64,000 bases of DNA from Marinimicrobium sp. C6131 (GTDB lineage: Bacteria > Pseudomonadota > Gammaproteobacteria > Pseudomonadales > Cellvibrionaceae). Under the pieces are notes generated by a model. The model saw nothing but the letters and a program-made list of their open reading frames with translations, was not told the origin of the DNA and made no database searches. The stretch spans positions 1,240,001 through 1,304,000 of the forward strand of contig NZ_CP110629.1 of NCBI RefSeq assembly GCF_026153455.1, read 5' to 3'. Positions 24,975 through 34,381 of the stretch are shown piece by piece. Within the stretch, counting starts at the first letter, position 1, and the number at the start of each line of letters is the position of its first letter. A program made the position numbers and the translations under genes.

Positions 24975-25115
24975 CCCCCAGAGGATGCAGGATGAACCGG
25001 GTGCCACTCTGCTCCGGCGTTCCTTGACGCCCCCGGTGAGAGTCCCTAGAATCGCGAAAATCCGCGCCTGGCGAACGACGTCTGGCATCATTTGTCACCA
25101 GCACTTCGGTAATCA

Positions 25116-26711
25116 ATGAATCGATTCAAGCGCCCTCTCGCCCTGGCCGTCAGCCTGATCAGCCTCGGTGGCTGCCAGGCCCTGAGCCCCTCGGAACCGT
25201 CCAGAACGGCGGATAGAAGCCGCCCCGTCATCGACGAGTCGCTATGCACCCTGGATCGGGAGCAACAGGCAACATTCGTGGTCTCGGATCAGGGCAACCT
25301 CTGGCCGCGTTTGCGCGCCGGGTATGGGTTGCCCGAGGTTGACCACCCGCGGATCGACACCTATGTTGATTGGTACGCCCGTCACCCTCACTACATGGAG
25401 CGCGTCATTGAGCGGGGGCAGCGGTTTCTCCACCACATTGCCAATGAGCTTGAAGCCGAAGGGATGCCACTCGAGCTCGCCCTCCTGCCAATCGTCGAAA
25501 GCGCTTTTGATCCGTTTGCCTACTCCCATGGACGAGCTTCCGGTATCTGGCAATTTGTCCCCGCCACTGGCCGGCAGTACGGACTCAAACAGAACTGGTG
25601 GTACGACGGGCGCCGCGATGTGGTCGCCTCCACCGATGCCGCCATTCGCTATCTCAAGTATCTCAACGAACTGTTTGATGGCGACTGGTTGCTCGCACTG
25701 GCGTCCTATAACACGGGTCAGGGTAACGTCATGCGCCGGATCCGCAGCAATGAGCGCCGGGGCAAACCGACCGACTTCTGGTCGCTGAACCTGCCCCGGG
25801 AAACCCGGGCCTATGTTCCGCAATTGCTGGCGCTTGCGAAAGTGATTGGGGAGCCGGAGCGATACAACCTTTCGCTCAATCCCGTTCCGGACGAACCCTA
25901 CTTCCGGGTGGTCAATGTGGAGTCGCAGATCGATCTGGCGCAAGCGGCCGAGCTCGCAGAGCTGGACCTGGATGAGCTGTACCTGTTGAACGCCGGCTAC
26001 AATCGCTGGGCGACGGATCCGGACGGCCCTCACCGGTTGCTGATTCCCGTTCAACACGAAGAAACCTTTCGCACCAACCTCGCCAGTATTCCGACCCGGG
26101 AACGCGTCGGCTGGGATCGCTACCGCGTGGTCAGTGGCGACTCATTGATCACGATCGCCCGTCGTTATCGAACCAGTGTCGACACGATCAAAAGCGTCAA
26201 CCAATTGAGCAGCAACGTGATCCGGGCCGGCCAGACGCTGATGATTCCCACAGCCAAACATCCGGCCAACCGCTACGCGTTTAGCGCCGATCAGCGCCGC
26301 CAGCGGACCCAGAATCGCTCTCAGGGCAGTGAAGGCAGCACCAGGGTGGACTACAAAGTGCGCCCCGGGGACAGTTTCTGGACGATCGCCAAGCGCCACG
26401 GGATTACCGTCGGCGCTCTGACCAACTGGAATGGCATGGCACCGGGAGACACCCTTATGCCAGGCCAGACTCTGGTGATCTGGACTGAACAGGAAGGTCT
26501 GACCAGCAGTGCCCAGAGCGACCGTCGCTCAGTCGTACGCAAGGTGCACTACCGGGTACGCAAAGGTGACTCAATCGCCCGCATCGCCAGTCGTTTCAAC
26601 CTGTCGGTCCAGGATATCCTGCGCTGGAATACGGTATCCGCGTCCAGTTATATTCATCCGGGCCAGTCCCTGACACTGTTTGTCGACGTCACCAATAACG
26701 CCTCTTTCTGA
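25116..26711 (+). CDS. mltD: Membrane-bound lytic murein transglycosylase D
   Basis: 531 residues. The N-terminus is a lipoprotein signal (LISLGGCQAL, lipobox cysteine about residue 20). The SLT family 1 catalytic domain carries the glutamate near residue 128 in VESAFDPFAYSHGRASGIWQ, followed by QYGLKQNWWYDGRRDVVAST and ALASYNTGQGNV. Three LysM peptidoglycan-binding repeats follow at about 338-382, 411-455 and 478-522, each opening Y-x-V-x-x-GDS. It cleaves peptidoglycan glycan strands to anhydromuropeptides at the outer membrane. It follows gloB, as in E. coli, and ends at a strong terminator. Confidence 0.95.
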   Translation: MNRFKRPLALAVSLISLGGCQALSPSEPSRTADRSRPVIDESLCTLDREQQATFVVSDQGNLWPRLRAGYGLPEVDHPRIDTYVDWYARHPHYMERVIERGQRFLHHIANELEAEGMPLELALLPIVESAFDPFAYSHGRASGIWQFVPATGRQYGLKQNWWYDGRRDVVASTDAAIRYLKYLNELFDGDWLLALASYNTGQGNVMRRIRSNERRGKPTDFWSLNLPRETRAYVPQLLALAKVIGEPERYNLSLNPVPDEPYFRVVNVESQIDLAQAAELAELDLDELYLLNAGYNRWATDPDGPHRLLIPVQHEETFRTNLASIPTRERVGWDRYRVVSGDSLITIARRYRTSVDTIKSVNQLSSNVIRAGQTLMIPTAKHPANRYAFSADQRRQRTQNRSQGSEGSTRVDYKVRPGDSFWTIAKRHGITVGALTNWNGMAPGDTLMPGQTLVIWTEQEGLTSSAQSDRRSVVRKVHYRVRKGDSIARIASRFNLSVQDILRWNTVSASSYIHPGQSLTLFVDVTNNASF

Positions 26712-26728
26712 ACAAACGGGTGTTTCGC

Positions 26729-26773
26729 ACACAACAAAAAAACCGCCCTTCTGAGGCGGTTTTTTTGTTGTGT
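26729..26773. terminator. Bidirectional intrinsic terminator, mltD / ppiD
   Basis: A perfect 19-bp stem (26729-26747 with 26755-26773, 7-base loop) has GC-rich inner pairs CCGCC/GGCGG flanked by seven A's and seven T's, so both strands give a U-run. It serves the convergent mltD and ppiD genes. Confidence 0.95.
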
Positions 26774-26804
26774 CTGACCGGCGGGCAAATGGCCCGCCAT
26801 TTGA

Positions 26805-28670
26805 TCAGCGTTCGACAGTGACGTCCTGACGCAGTTGTTCGCGATAGGCCAAATACTCTTGCTGACCCCGCATTTGCGCCAGGTTGCGGCGCAAAGACCG
26901 CTGCTCCTCTTCACTCAGTTCGCGCCACTCGCCATCCTGCGCTTGAGTCAGCACCACAACGGCATAGCCATTGCGGGTGGGTACACCGCTGACCACAGGC
27001 TCGCCTGAAGGCTTGGGCAGGGAAAACACATGCTGCACCAGGGAGCGGTCCAATTCGCTGGCGCGACGTTCGACACCTTCGGCGGTCTGGACCTCAAGCC
27101 CCGCCTCTTCCGCCACAGCGGAGAGCGACTGACCGGACGCAACCGCCTGGCGAAGCGCCTCACCCCGCTCAGCCAACAGAGACTGAATGCGCTCATTACG
27201 CAACTGCCGGGCAATCTGGTCCCGCACCTCTTCCAGTGGCTTGATGTAAGCCTCCTGGTGATCGGTTTTCTTGATGACGACCACCCGGTCATTCGCCAAC
27301 TCAATCAGGTCACTGCTGTTATCACGCTCCAGAACTTCTTCTGAAAAAGCGGCTTCAACCACCGCCGTTTCCGCCGCAACACCTGAGCCACCGCTGCGAC
27401 CAAACAGACCGGTATTCTCCAGAGGGAGGTTCAATTCCTCCGCAACCGACTGCAGGCTGTCCGCGTTGTATGACAGCTCGCCGAGGCGTTCCATCAGAGT
27501 GACGAACTCGTTCTCCGCTTCAACCCGCTTGAGCTGTTGGGCAATTCGCTCCCGTGCCTCTTCAAACGTCGTCTCTTCCGTGCCGCGCTCTTCGGTCACC
27601 GTGATCAAGTGCACTCCAGCGTCGGTCTCAACCGGCGCCGACACTTCGCCAACCTCAAGAGAATTTACGGCCACCATGAACGCTTCCGGCAACCCCTCGC
27701 CGGACACGAAACCCAGATCACCGCCCTGGCCGCTGGAGCCGAGGTCATCGGAATACTGTTCCGCCAGTTCTGCAAACGAAGCGCCTTCTTCCAGCGCAGC
27801 CTGCACTTCGGCAATCCGTTCGTCACTCGGATCTTCAAGCAGGATATGGGCAACGCGACGTTCCGCTTCCTGACTCTCCTGGGCGGACTGGTTCTGCTCG
27901 AACTGGTCACGCAACGTCTGCTCATCAATTTCGATGTCCGCCATCAGATTGGCGACACTCAGATCAATATAATCGACGGCCACCTGTTCGGGCTGGCGGA
28001 ACTGGGGTTGATTGCTTTGATAGTACGCTTCGATATCGCTATCGGTCACCTCCACCTCGTCCGCGACCCGATCCCGGGTCAGGGTGGCGTACTGGAAGTC
28101 CCGGCTCTGGAAATTCAATGCGGCGAACCGCTCCAGTTCGTCCTGGGTCACGAAGCCGCTGGAGGCCACGCCGGAAGACAACTGGTTGAGCAACAGTTCC
28201 TGGCGAAGCAAGCTCTTGTACTGGGCGGGGGTATAGCCCATGGAGCGCAGTACCTGCTGGTAACGGTTCGGATCGAACTGGCCGTCCTCACCCGCGAATT
28301 GCGGGAAGCTCAGGATCAACTGATCCAACGTGCTTTCGCTGACGCCCATTCCCTGCTTACGGGCATGCTGGATCAGCACCTTGCGCTGAATCAGTGCCTC
28401 CACAGCAGGCTCACGCAAACGCTCATCGCTGACAAATTCGGAAGGAACGGAGTCGCCATACTGATTCAGAATCTGCTGGCGCTGGCGATAGATTTCCCGT
28501 GCCACCTCATTCTCGGTAATGGACTCGCCATCCACAGAGACCACTTCGCCAGAGCGACTGGAACCAGAGAACAGCGCCTCGGCACCGGACAAAGCGAAAA
28601 TAATCACCAGGAAGCCGACCAGAATACCGGCTACCACACCCTTGGAGTTGTCGCGAATCGTCTGCAGCAT
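26805..28670 (-). CDS. ppiD: Periplasmic folding chaperone PpiD (parvulin type)
   Basis: 621 residues. A single N-terminal membrane helix (VVAGILVGFLVIIFALSG, about residues 12-29) anchors a SurA-like N domain and a parvulin domain at about residues 265-365 (RRVAHILLED...FAELAEQYSDD...GGDLGFV), followed by a long helical C region. PpiD assists folding of exported proteins at the inner-membrane translocon; the parvulin domain in this family is often inactive as an isomerase. Acidic and glutamine-rich overall. It lies downstream of hupB, the standard position. Confidence 0.94.
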   Translation of the reverse strand: MLQTIRDNSKGVVAGILVGFLVIIFALSGAEALFSGSSRSGEVVSVDGESITENEVAREIYRQRQQILNQYGDSVPSEFVSDERLREPAVEALIQRKVLIQHARKQGMGVSESTLDQLILSFPQFAGEDGQFDPNRYQQVLRSMGYTPAQYKSLLRQELLLNQLSSGVASSGFVTQDELERFAALNFQSRDFQYATLTRDRVADEVEVTDSDIEAYYQSNQPQFRQPEQVAVDYIDLSVANLMADIEIDEQTLRDQFEQNQSAQESQEAERRVAHILLEDPSDERIAEVQAALEEGASFAELAEQYSDDLGSSGQGGDLGFVSGEGLPEAFMVAVNSLEVGEVSAPVETDAGVHLITVTEERGTEETTFEEARERIAQQLKRVEAENEFVTLMERLGELSYNADSLQSVAEELNLPLENTGLFGRSGGSGVAAETAVVEAAFSEEVLERDNSSDLIELANDRVVVIKKTDHQEAYIKPLEEVRDQIARQLRNERIQSLLAERGEALRQAVASGQSLSAVAEEAGLEVQTAEGVERRASELDRSLVQHVFSLPKPSGEPVVSGVPTRNGYAVVVLTQAQDGEWRELSEEEQRSLRRNLAQMRGQQEYLAYREQLRQDVTVER

Positions 28671-28779
28671 TGTCTGCTCCTAGTCATATAAACCCGTTGG
28701 GACGATCGATTCCAACGCGCTTTCTTATCATCTTGCCCAAACCAGGGACTGAGCGAGTCGCTCTGGTTGAATAAAGAAA

Positions 28780-28803
28780 AGGCGCACCTCTATAGATGCG
28801 CCT
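28780..28803 (-). terminator. hupB: Intrinsic terminator after hupB
   Basis: AGGCGCA (28780-28786) pairs with TGCGCCT (28797-28803); on the minus strand the stem is followed by TTTTCTTTATT. It lies between hupB and ppiD and should stop the abundant HU transcript, giving ppiD its own promoter. Confidence 0.75.
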
Positions 28804-28921
28804 CTTCATACCGCCGGGTGAGCTCCGACCCGTTTCTGGAGCAGTCACTCAATACTCAGAAACGGATCAATGAACGTTCCCGGCAATCACCGAAAACGCG
28901 CACAAGGCGCGTCAAAAACGC

Positions 28922-29194
28922 TTAGTTAACCGCGTCTTTCAGTGCCTTACCCGCTTTAAAGCTGGGCACCTTGGCTGCGGCGATCTGGATCTCGGCGCCG
29001 GTCTGTGGGTTGCGGCCGGTGCGCGCGGCACGCTCTTTCACAGCGAAGGTACCAAAACCGACCAGAACAACCTGATCACCCTTCTGCAGAGCACCAGTAA
29101 TGTTGTCAACCATGGCGTCGAGCGCACGGCCGGCAGCAGCTTTAGGAATATCCGCAGATGCGGCGATGGCTTCAATCAGCTCGGATTTGTTCAC
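28922..29194 (-). CDS. hupB: DNA-binding protein HU-beta
   Basis: 90 residues, the exact HU length. GTG start at 29194 with AAGGGG 7 nt upstream; MNKSELIEAIA is the canonical HU opening. The DNA-intercalating arm has the RTGRNPQTGAEIQI sequence with its proline. HU compacts and bends DNA. It lies between lon and ppiD as in E. coli and Pseudomonas, with its own terminator and an upstream region containing direct repeats. Confidence 0.97.
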   Translation of the reverse strand: MNKSELIEAIAASADIPKAAAGRALDAMVDNITGALQKGDQVVLVGFGTFAVKERAARTGRNPQTGAEIQIAAAKVPSFKAGKALKDAVN

Positions 29195-29560
29195 ACTTAA
29201 CCCCTTTTGATTATTTGCTTCAGAAATCGATGGCGCAGGTTACTGTTCAAAGTCAGTATATGACTGTTCAAAACCCGCTCAGGTTACTACCCGCTCAGGC
29301 AAACACCATTAGCCTGAACAGTGAGTTGGCTAGGACAGCGATTCGCCCCCCGTGCCGCCTGCTTGGCGAATGAACTGCGATTTATACCAAGTGAGGTCAG
29401 GCGGGTCAAGAAGACAATGTTCGCTTTGTGCGATTACTTCTATGATTGAACGTTATTTGACCAAACCTGCCCAAAACCGGAGGCTAAAGCCTGGTTTTGT
29501 TACCCGGATGCCAGCCCTCAGGCTGGCCCGGTTGTTACCAATGGAAACCGCTATTTCAGA
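29195..29560. promoter_or_regulatory. Intergenic region between lon and hupB
   Basis: 366 bases with no gene. Near hupB are two direct repeats ACTGTTCAAA (29242-29251 and 29263-29272, exactly 21 bp apart) and tandem ACCCGCTCAGG (29273-29283, 29289-29299). Near lon are two hairpins, 29472-29499 and GCCAGCCctcaGGCTGGC (29510-29527), that may end the lon transcript. The hupB promoter must lie here; I could not place its hexamers convincingly. Confidence 0.45.
29472..29499 (-). terminator. Possible lon terminator hairpin
   Basis: CAAAACCGGAGGC pairs imperfectly with GCCTGGTTTTG, loop TAAA, about 60 bases beyond the lon stop. A second GC-rich hairpin (29510-29527) lies closer to the stop. Neither has a long U-run. 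Confidence 0.4.
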
Positions 29561-31981
29561 TCAGTGTGTATTGATCCGGTTGCCGCAATCGTCCTGCTGA
29601 GCCTTTTTTTCGAGTGCCTGGTACTCCTCATCAGACAGTGGCTTGGGCATCGACTGCAGCGCGATCTGAAGTACGTCATCAATCCACTGTACCGGTTTGA
29701 TGATGAGATCTTCCTTGATGTTGTCGGGAATTTCTTTCAGATCACGCTCATTTTCCTGCGGAATAATAACGGTCTTGATACCCCCACGATGGGCTGCAAG
29801 TAACTTCTCTTTCAACCCTCCGATTCGCAACACCTCACCCCTCAGGGTGATTTCACCCGTCATGGCGACGTCGGCTCGCACGGGAATACTCGTCAGTACC
29901 GAGACCAGCGCGGTGCACATGGCAATCCCGGCGCTCGGACCATCTTTCGGGGTTGCCCCTTCCGGCACGTGGATATGAATATCCACTTTCTCATGGTAAT
30001 CCGGTGCGATTCCGAGCACTTGGGCACGCGACCGAACCACGGTGAGCGCTGCCTGAATGGACTCCTGCATGACATCGCCCAACGAGCCGGTTTTGATCAC
30101 CCGACCTTTACCCTTGACCGCTGATGACTCGATCGTCAGAAGTTCGCCACCCACTTGCGTCCATGCCAGGCCGGTGACCTGACCAATCTGGTTTCGATCT
30201 TCCGCCCGGCCAAAGTCAAACTTGCGAACCCCCAGGTAATCCTCCAGCACTGCCGAATCCACCACGTCTTCCCGCAAGGTCTTGTCCTTCACATGGCGGG
30301 TGACCACCTTGCGGCACACTTTGGCAATTTCCCGCTCCAGTCCACGGACACCGGCCTCGCGAGTGTAATACCGCACGATATCCCGAATCGCCTCGTCGGC
30401 AATTTTCAATTCGCCTTCCTTGAGACCGTTGGACTTCATCTGCTTCGGAATCAGGTAACGAAGTGCAATATTGAGCTTTTCATCCTCGGTGTAACCCGGG
30501 ATACGAATGACCTCCATGCGATCCAGCAGAGGGCCCGGAATATTCATGGAGTTGGACGTGCACACAAACATGACGTCCGACAGATCGTAATCCACTTCCA
30601 GATAGTGATCGTTAAAATGGCTGTTCTGTTCGGGGTCCAACACTTCCAGCAATGCGGACGCGGGATCACCCCGGTTGTCCATGCCCATCTTGTCGACTTC
30701 ATCCAACAGAAACAGCGGGTTCTTTACCCCGACTTTGGCCATCTTCTGCACCAGTTTCCCGGGCAGAGAGCCAATATAGGTCCGACGATGGCCACGAATT
30801 TCCGCCTCATCCCGGACCCCACCCAGGGCCATACGGATGAACTTCCGGTTTGTGGCACGGGCAATGGACTCACCCAGCGACGTTTTACCCACGCCGGGAG
30901 GACCGACCAGGCACAGGATCGGACCCTTGATTTTGTTGACGCGCTTCTGGACCGCCAGGTATTCAAGAATCCGTTCCTTGACTTCCTCCAGACCAAAGTG
31001 ATCTTTCTCCAGCACATCCTCCGCACGCTGCAAATCGTGACGAACCTTGCTGCGCTTTTTCCAGGGGACCTTCAGCATCCAGTCGATGTAGGCGCGCAAT
31101 ACCGACGCTTCCGCCGACATGGGAGACATCATGCGCAACTTGTTCAGCTCTGCGCGGGTTTTCTCCTCGGCTTCCTTGGGCATACCCACCTGCTCGATTT
31201 TTTTCTCGAGCTCGTCGATTTCGTTGCCCTCATCTCCCATATCGCCAAGCTCTTTCTGAATGGCTTTCATCTGTTCATTCAGATAATACTCGCGCTGGCT
31301 TTTCTCCATCTGCTGTTTGACGCGTCCGCGGATTTTTTTCTCGACCTGGAACAGATCGATTTCCGCCTCCATCAAACCCAGCAGATGCTCGATACGCTCG
31401 CGCACCGACACCATTTCCAGAATGGCCTGCTTCTGGCCAAGCTCAAGTGTCATATGGGCAGCCACGGTATCCGCCAGACGGCCGGGCTCGTCAATGCCAC
31501 TGAGTGAGGTCATCACCTCCGAGGGTACTTTCTTGCTCAGCGTGACGTATTGTTCAAACTGGTTAATGGTGGAGTTGATCAGAGCGTCCGCCTGATGCCC
31601 CGTCAGAGTTTCCTCTTCCAGCAGGCTCACCCTGGCCCGAAAATGCTTGTCAATGACTTCAACATTTTCGATCGCGGCGCGTTCGCCGCCTTCGACCAGT
31701 ACCTTGACCGTACCGTCGGGCAGCTTGAGAAGCTGCAGAATAGTGGCAACGGTGCCGACGCTGTACAGATCTTCGGCCTTGGGGTCATCGTCACCGGGAT
31801 TTTTCTGGGCTACCAGCAACACTTGCTTGTCGCTCGACATGGCGCTTTCCAGCGCCTCGATGGACTTGTCACGGCCCACGAAAAGGGGGATCACCATGTG
31901 GGGATAGACCACTACGTCGCGCAGGGGCAACAGCGGAATATCACTGACTTGGGTGGGAATGGGCTTGTCTTGTTGATCCAT
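29561..31981 (-). CDS. lon: ATP-dependent protease Lon
   Basis: 806 residues, a single-chain AAA+ protease that degrades misfolded and regulatory proteins in the cytoplasm. The N-terminal substrate-binding domain starts LPLLPLRDVVVYPHMVIPLFVGR; coiled coil around 190-260; Walker A GPPGVGKT at about residues 359-366; Walker B LFLLDEVDKM; the proteolytic serine near residue 682 in PKDGPSAGIAM and the lysine in GGLKEKLLAAHRGG complete the Ser-Lys dyad. Order clpX-lon-hupB is standard. A clpX terminator and a heat-shock-like promoter upstream suggest independent transcription. Confidence 0.97.
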   Translation of the reverse strand: MDQQDKPIPTQVSDIPLLPLRDVVVYPHMVIPLFVGRDKSIEALESAMSSDKQVLLVAQKNPGDDDPKAEDLYSVGTVATILQLLKLPDGTVKVLVEGGERAAIENVEVIDKHFRARVSLLEEETLTGHQADALINSTINQFEQYVTLSKKVPSEVMTSLSGIDEPGRLADTVAAHMTLELGQKQAILEMVSVRERIEHLLGLMEAEIDLFQVEKKIRGRVKQQMEKSQREYYLNEQMKAIQKELGDMGDEGNEIDELEKKIEQVGMPKEAEEKTRAELNKLRMMSPMSAEASVLRAYIDWMLKVPWKKRSKVRHDLQRAEDVLEKDHFGLEEVKERILEYLAVQKRVNKIKGPILCLVGPPGVGKTSLGESIARATNRKFIRMALGGVRDEAEIRGHRRTYIGSLPGKLVQKMAKVGVKNPLFLLDEVDKMGMDNRGDPASALLEVLDPEQNSHFNDHYLEVDYDLSDVMFVCTSNSMNIPGPLLDRMEVIRIPGYTEDEKLNIALRYLIPKQMKSNGLKEGELKIADEAIRDIVRYYTREAGVRGLEREIAKVCRKVVTRHVKDKTLREDVVDSAVLEDYLGVRKFDFGRAEDRNQIGQVTGLAWTQVGGELLTIESSAVKGKGRVIKTGSLGDVMQESIQAALTVVRSRAQVLGIAPDYHEKVDIHIHVPEGATPKDGPSAGIAMCTALVSVLTSIPVRADVAMTGEITLRGEVLRIGGLKEKLLAAHRGGIKTVIIPQENERDLKEIPDNIKEDLIIKPVQWIDDVLQIALQSMPKPLSDEEYQALEKKAQQDDCGNRINTH

Positions 31982-32044
31982 CTGGGTCGGTCCTCATAGT
32001 GGAAGGCCTGAAACTGCTTGTCGCCAATTGGCTACACAGTAAAA

Positions 32045-32073
32045 GATTGGGGGCTACCCCGCCGGATTACAAG
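32045..32073 (-). promoter_or_regulatory. lon: Candidate sigma32 (heat-shock) promoter of lon
   Basis: On the minus strand CTTGTA (32068-32073) and CCCCAATC (32045-32052) are 15 bases apart, resembling the sigma32 consensus CTTGAA / CCCCATNT. It lies 64 bases upstream of the lon ATG and downstream of the clpX terminator. lon is heat-shock controlled in E. coli, which supports the reading. Confidence 0.45.
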
Positions 32074-32088
32074 TTTTTGACGGTAAAA

Positions 32089-32125
32089 AACCGCAAAGAG
32101 CGCCCGTCAGGCGCTCTTTGCGGTT
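32089..32125 (-). terminator. clpX: Strong intrinsic terminator after clpX
   Basis: A perfect 16-bp stem, AACCGCAAAGAGCGCC (32089-32104) with its complement (32110-32125), loop CGTCA, is followed on the minus strand by a run of six T's. It lies 24 bases past the clpX stop and separates the clpPX unit from lon. Confidence 0.92.
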
Positions 32126-32148
32126 CCACCACGGTACTGCAACCGCTC

Positions 32149-33438
32149 TCAGTCGCCTTTGGCCACCTTCGCTGGCGCCTCGCTTTGCTCGTAGACCAAC
32201 AAGGGCTCAGATTCTCCCTTGATGACGGACTCATCTACGATGACTTTCACGACACCCTCTTCAGAGGGAATCTTGTACATGGTATCGAGCAGCACCGCTT
32301 CCATGATCGAGCGCAATCCCCGGGCACCGGTTTTGCGGTCCATGGCTTTCTGCGCCACCGCTTCCAGAGCATCCCGGCGGAAGTCAATATCCACCCCTTC
32401 CATCTCGAACAGCCTCTGGTACTGCTTGGTCAGGGAGTTCTTCGGCTCGGTCAGGATCTCGATCAGCGCTTCTTTATCGAGCTCATCCAAAGTCGCTATC
32501 ACGGGAAGACGACCGACAAACTCCGGAATCAGACCATACTGGACCAGATCCTCGGGCTCCAACTGGTGCAGAATTTCGCCAAACTTTCGCTTGTCATCCT
32601 TGCTTTTGACTTCCGCACCAAAACCGATTCCGCCTTTCTCGGACCGGTCACGAATCACTTTATCCAGACCGGCGAAGGCGCCACCACAGATAAACAGGAT
32701 GTTTTTAGTGTCAACCTGAAGGAACTCCTGCTGCGGATGCTTTCGCCCGCCCTGAGGAGGCACCGAAGCCACGGTACCTTCGATCAACTTGAGCAGCGCC
32801 TGCTGGACACCCTCCCCCGACACATCGCGGGTGATGGACGGGTTGTCAGACTTGCGGGAAATCTTGTCAATCTCATCGATATACACGATCCCCTGCTGCG
32901 CCTTGTCGACGTCGTAATCACACTTCTGCAACAGTTTCTGAATGATGTTTTCGACGTCTTCACCGACGTAACCCGCCTCGGTTAACGTCGTGGCGTCGGC
33001 AATCGTAAAAGGTACATCAAGCAGGCGTGCCAGAGTTTCAGCCAGCAGGGTTTTACCGCTGCCAGTGGGCCCGACCAGCAGGATGTTGCTTTTGCCAAGC
33101 TCGATCGGGTCCTTGCCTTTATCGCCCATCCGCAAGCGCTTGTAGTGGTTGTATACCGCCACTGCGAGCACTTTCTTGGCACGTTTCTGGCCGATGACAT
33201 ATTCATCCAGAATCGATGAGATTTCGCTCGGCGTGGGCAGATGCTCGGAAGGCCCTTCGGCCGCCGCCTCCTGAATCTCCTCCCGGATGATGTCATTACA
33301 CAGATCGACACACTCATCGCAGATGAACACCGAGGGGCCGGCGATCAGCTTGCGCACTTCGTGCTGGCTCTTACCGCAGAACGAGCAATACAGCAATTTG
33401 CCGTTCTTGTCGCCACTGTCTTTGGTGTGATCGGTCAT
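32149..33438 (-). CDS. clpX: ATP-dependent Clp protease ATP-binding subunit ClpX
   Basis: 429 residues from ATG 33438 (GGAG 8 nt upstream); the frame to 33480 adds residues unlike the family. The N-terminal zinc-binding domain has CxxC pairs at Cys18/Cys21 and Cys40/Cys43. Then Walker A GPTGSGKT, the pore loop GYVG (AGYVGEDVENII), Walker B IVYIDEIDKI and sensor/arginine motifs FVGRLPVIA and GARGLRSIME. ClpX unfolds tagged substrates for ClpP and acts as a chaperone on its own. Directly downstream of clpP. Confidence 0.97.
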   Translation of the reverse strand: MTDHTKDSGDKNGKLLYCSFCGKSQHEVRKLIAGPSVFICDECVDLCNDIIREEIQEAAAEGPSEHLPTPSEISSILDEYVIGQKRAKKVLAVAVYNHYKRLRMGDKGKDPIELGKSNILLVGPTGSGKTLLAETLARLLDVPFTIADATTLTEAGYVGEDVENIIQKLLQKCDYDVDKAQQGIVYIDEIDKISRKSDNPSITRDVSGEGVQQALLKLIEGTVASVPPQGGRKHPQQEFLQVDTKNILFICGGAFAGLDKVIRDRSEKGGIGFGAEVKSKDDKRKFGEILHQLEPEDLVQYGLIPEFVGRLPVIATLDELDKEALIEILTEPKNSLTKQYQRLFEMEGVDIDFRRDALEAVAQKAMDRKTGARGLRSIMEAVLLDTMYKIPSEEGVVKVIVDESVIKGESEPLLVYEQSEAPAKVAKGD

Positions 33439-33584
33439 TAAACCACTCCGTCTTAAACGCTTATAGGGGTAAAGATGCAACCTTTTACCCGGAATTTCAA
33501 GCTGGATTCGCCCGTTTGGCCTCCAGACTCAATGAAGTATACGTCCCGGGCTCCGTTTGGATGCCCGGACGTGCGGGTGCCGGA

Positions 33585-34220
33585 TTATGCAGCGCCACCG
33601 CGGCGGCTGACCACACTGTCCACCAGGCCGTACTCGACCGACTTCTGGGCACTCATGAAGTTGTCCCGTTCGGTGTCCAGCGCAATCTTCTCCACCGACT
33701 GGCCGGTGTGGTAGGCCATCAGTTCATTCAGGCGCTCCCGGATGCTCAGGATTTCGCGCGCCTGAATATGGATGTCCGACGCCTGCCCCTGGGCTCCACC
33801 GCTGGGCTGGTGAATCATGACCCGGGAGTTGGGCAGACAGAACCGCTTGCCTTTGGCGCCGGCGGTCAACAGGAATGCGCCCATGCTGCATGCCTGACCG
33901 ATACACATGGTGCTGACATCGGGCTTGATGAACTGCATGGTGTCGTAAATCGCCATACCGGCGGTCACCGACCCCCCCGGCGAGTTGATGTACAGATGAA
34001 TATCCTTGTCGGGGTTCTCGGCTTCCAGGAACAGGAGCTGAGCCACCACCAGGTTCGCCATATAGTCTTCGACCTGCCCCACCAGGAAGATCACCCGCTC
34101 TTTGAGCAGTCGGGAGTAAATGTCGTAAGAGCGCTCTCCACGGGCGGTCTGCTCCACCACCATGGGAATCAAGCCGGATGCCATAACGTCAGGTACCTGT
34201 TTGGAAAAATCGTTCGACAT
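33585..34220 (-). CDS. clpP: ATP-dependent Clp protease proteolytic subunit ClpP
   Basis: 211 residues. Serine peptidase that forms the double-heptamer chamber for ClpX or ClpA. Catalytic Ser112 in GQACSMGAF and His137 in MIHQPSGG are seen, with the Asp in the region after ERDNF. The N-terminal propeptide (about 14 residues, MSNDFSKQVPDVMA) is the usual length. Order tig, clpP, clpX, lon. Confidence 0.97.
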   Translation of the reverse strand: MSNDFSKQVPDVMASGLIPMVVEQTARGERSYDIYSRLLKERVIFLVGQVEDYMANLVVAQLLFLEAENPDKDIHLYINSPGGSVTAGMAIYDTMQFIKPDVSTMCIGQACSMGAFLLTAGAKGKRFCLPNSRVMIHQPSGGAQGQASDIHIQAREILSIRERLNELMAYHTGQSVEKIALDTERDNFMSAQKSVEYGLVDSVVSRRGGAA

Positions 34221-34341
34221 AAAAACCGTATGTCCTTCTATTGACTACCGCGGCTCGACTGGACGGAACCGCTGAAAATGGTAGGGAAAGCTTAACCTGA
34301 GAAACGCTGATATGCCAGCATAAGGAGACTTTGGCGGGGAG

Positions 34342-34373
34342 AATGGCCACAAACTGTCCAGTTTGTGGCCATT
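34342..34373 (-). terminator. Hairpin after tig
   Basis: AATGGCCACAAACT (34342-34355) pairs perfectly with 34360-34373 (14 bp, loop GTCC), 9 bases past the tig stop. The T-run after it on the minus strand is short, so termination may be partial and allow expression into clpP. Confidence 0.55.
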
Positions 34374-34381
34374 TTGTACAA

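Noticed and set aside
30155..31507. 450-residue open frame on the plus strand opposite lon
   Set aside because: Antisense of Lon with typical shadow composition (many His, Gln, Arg), no domain.
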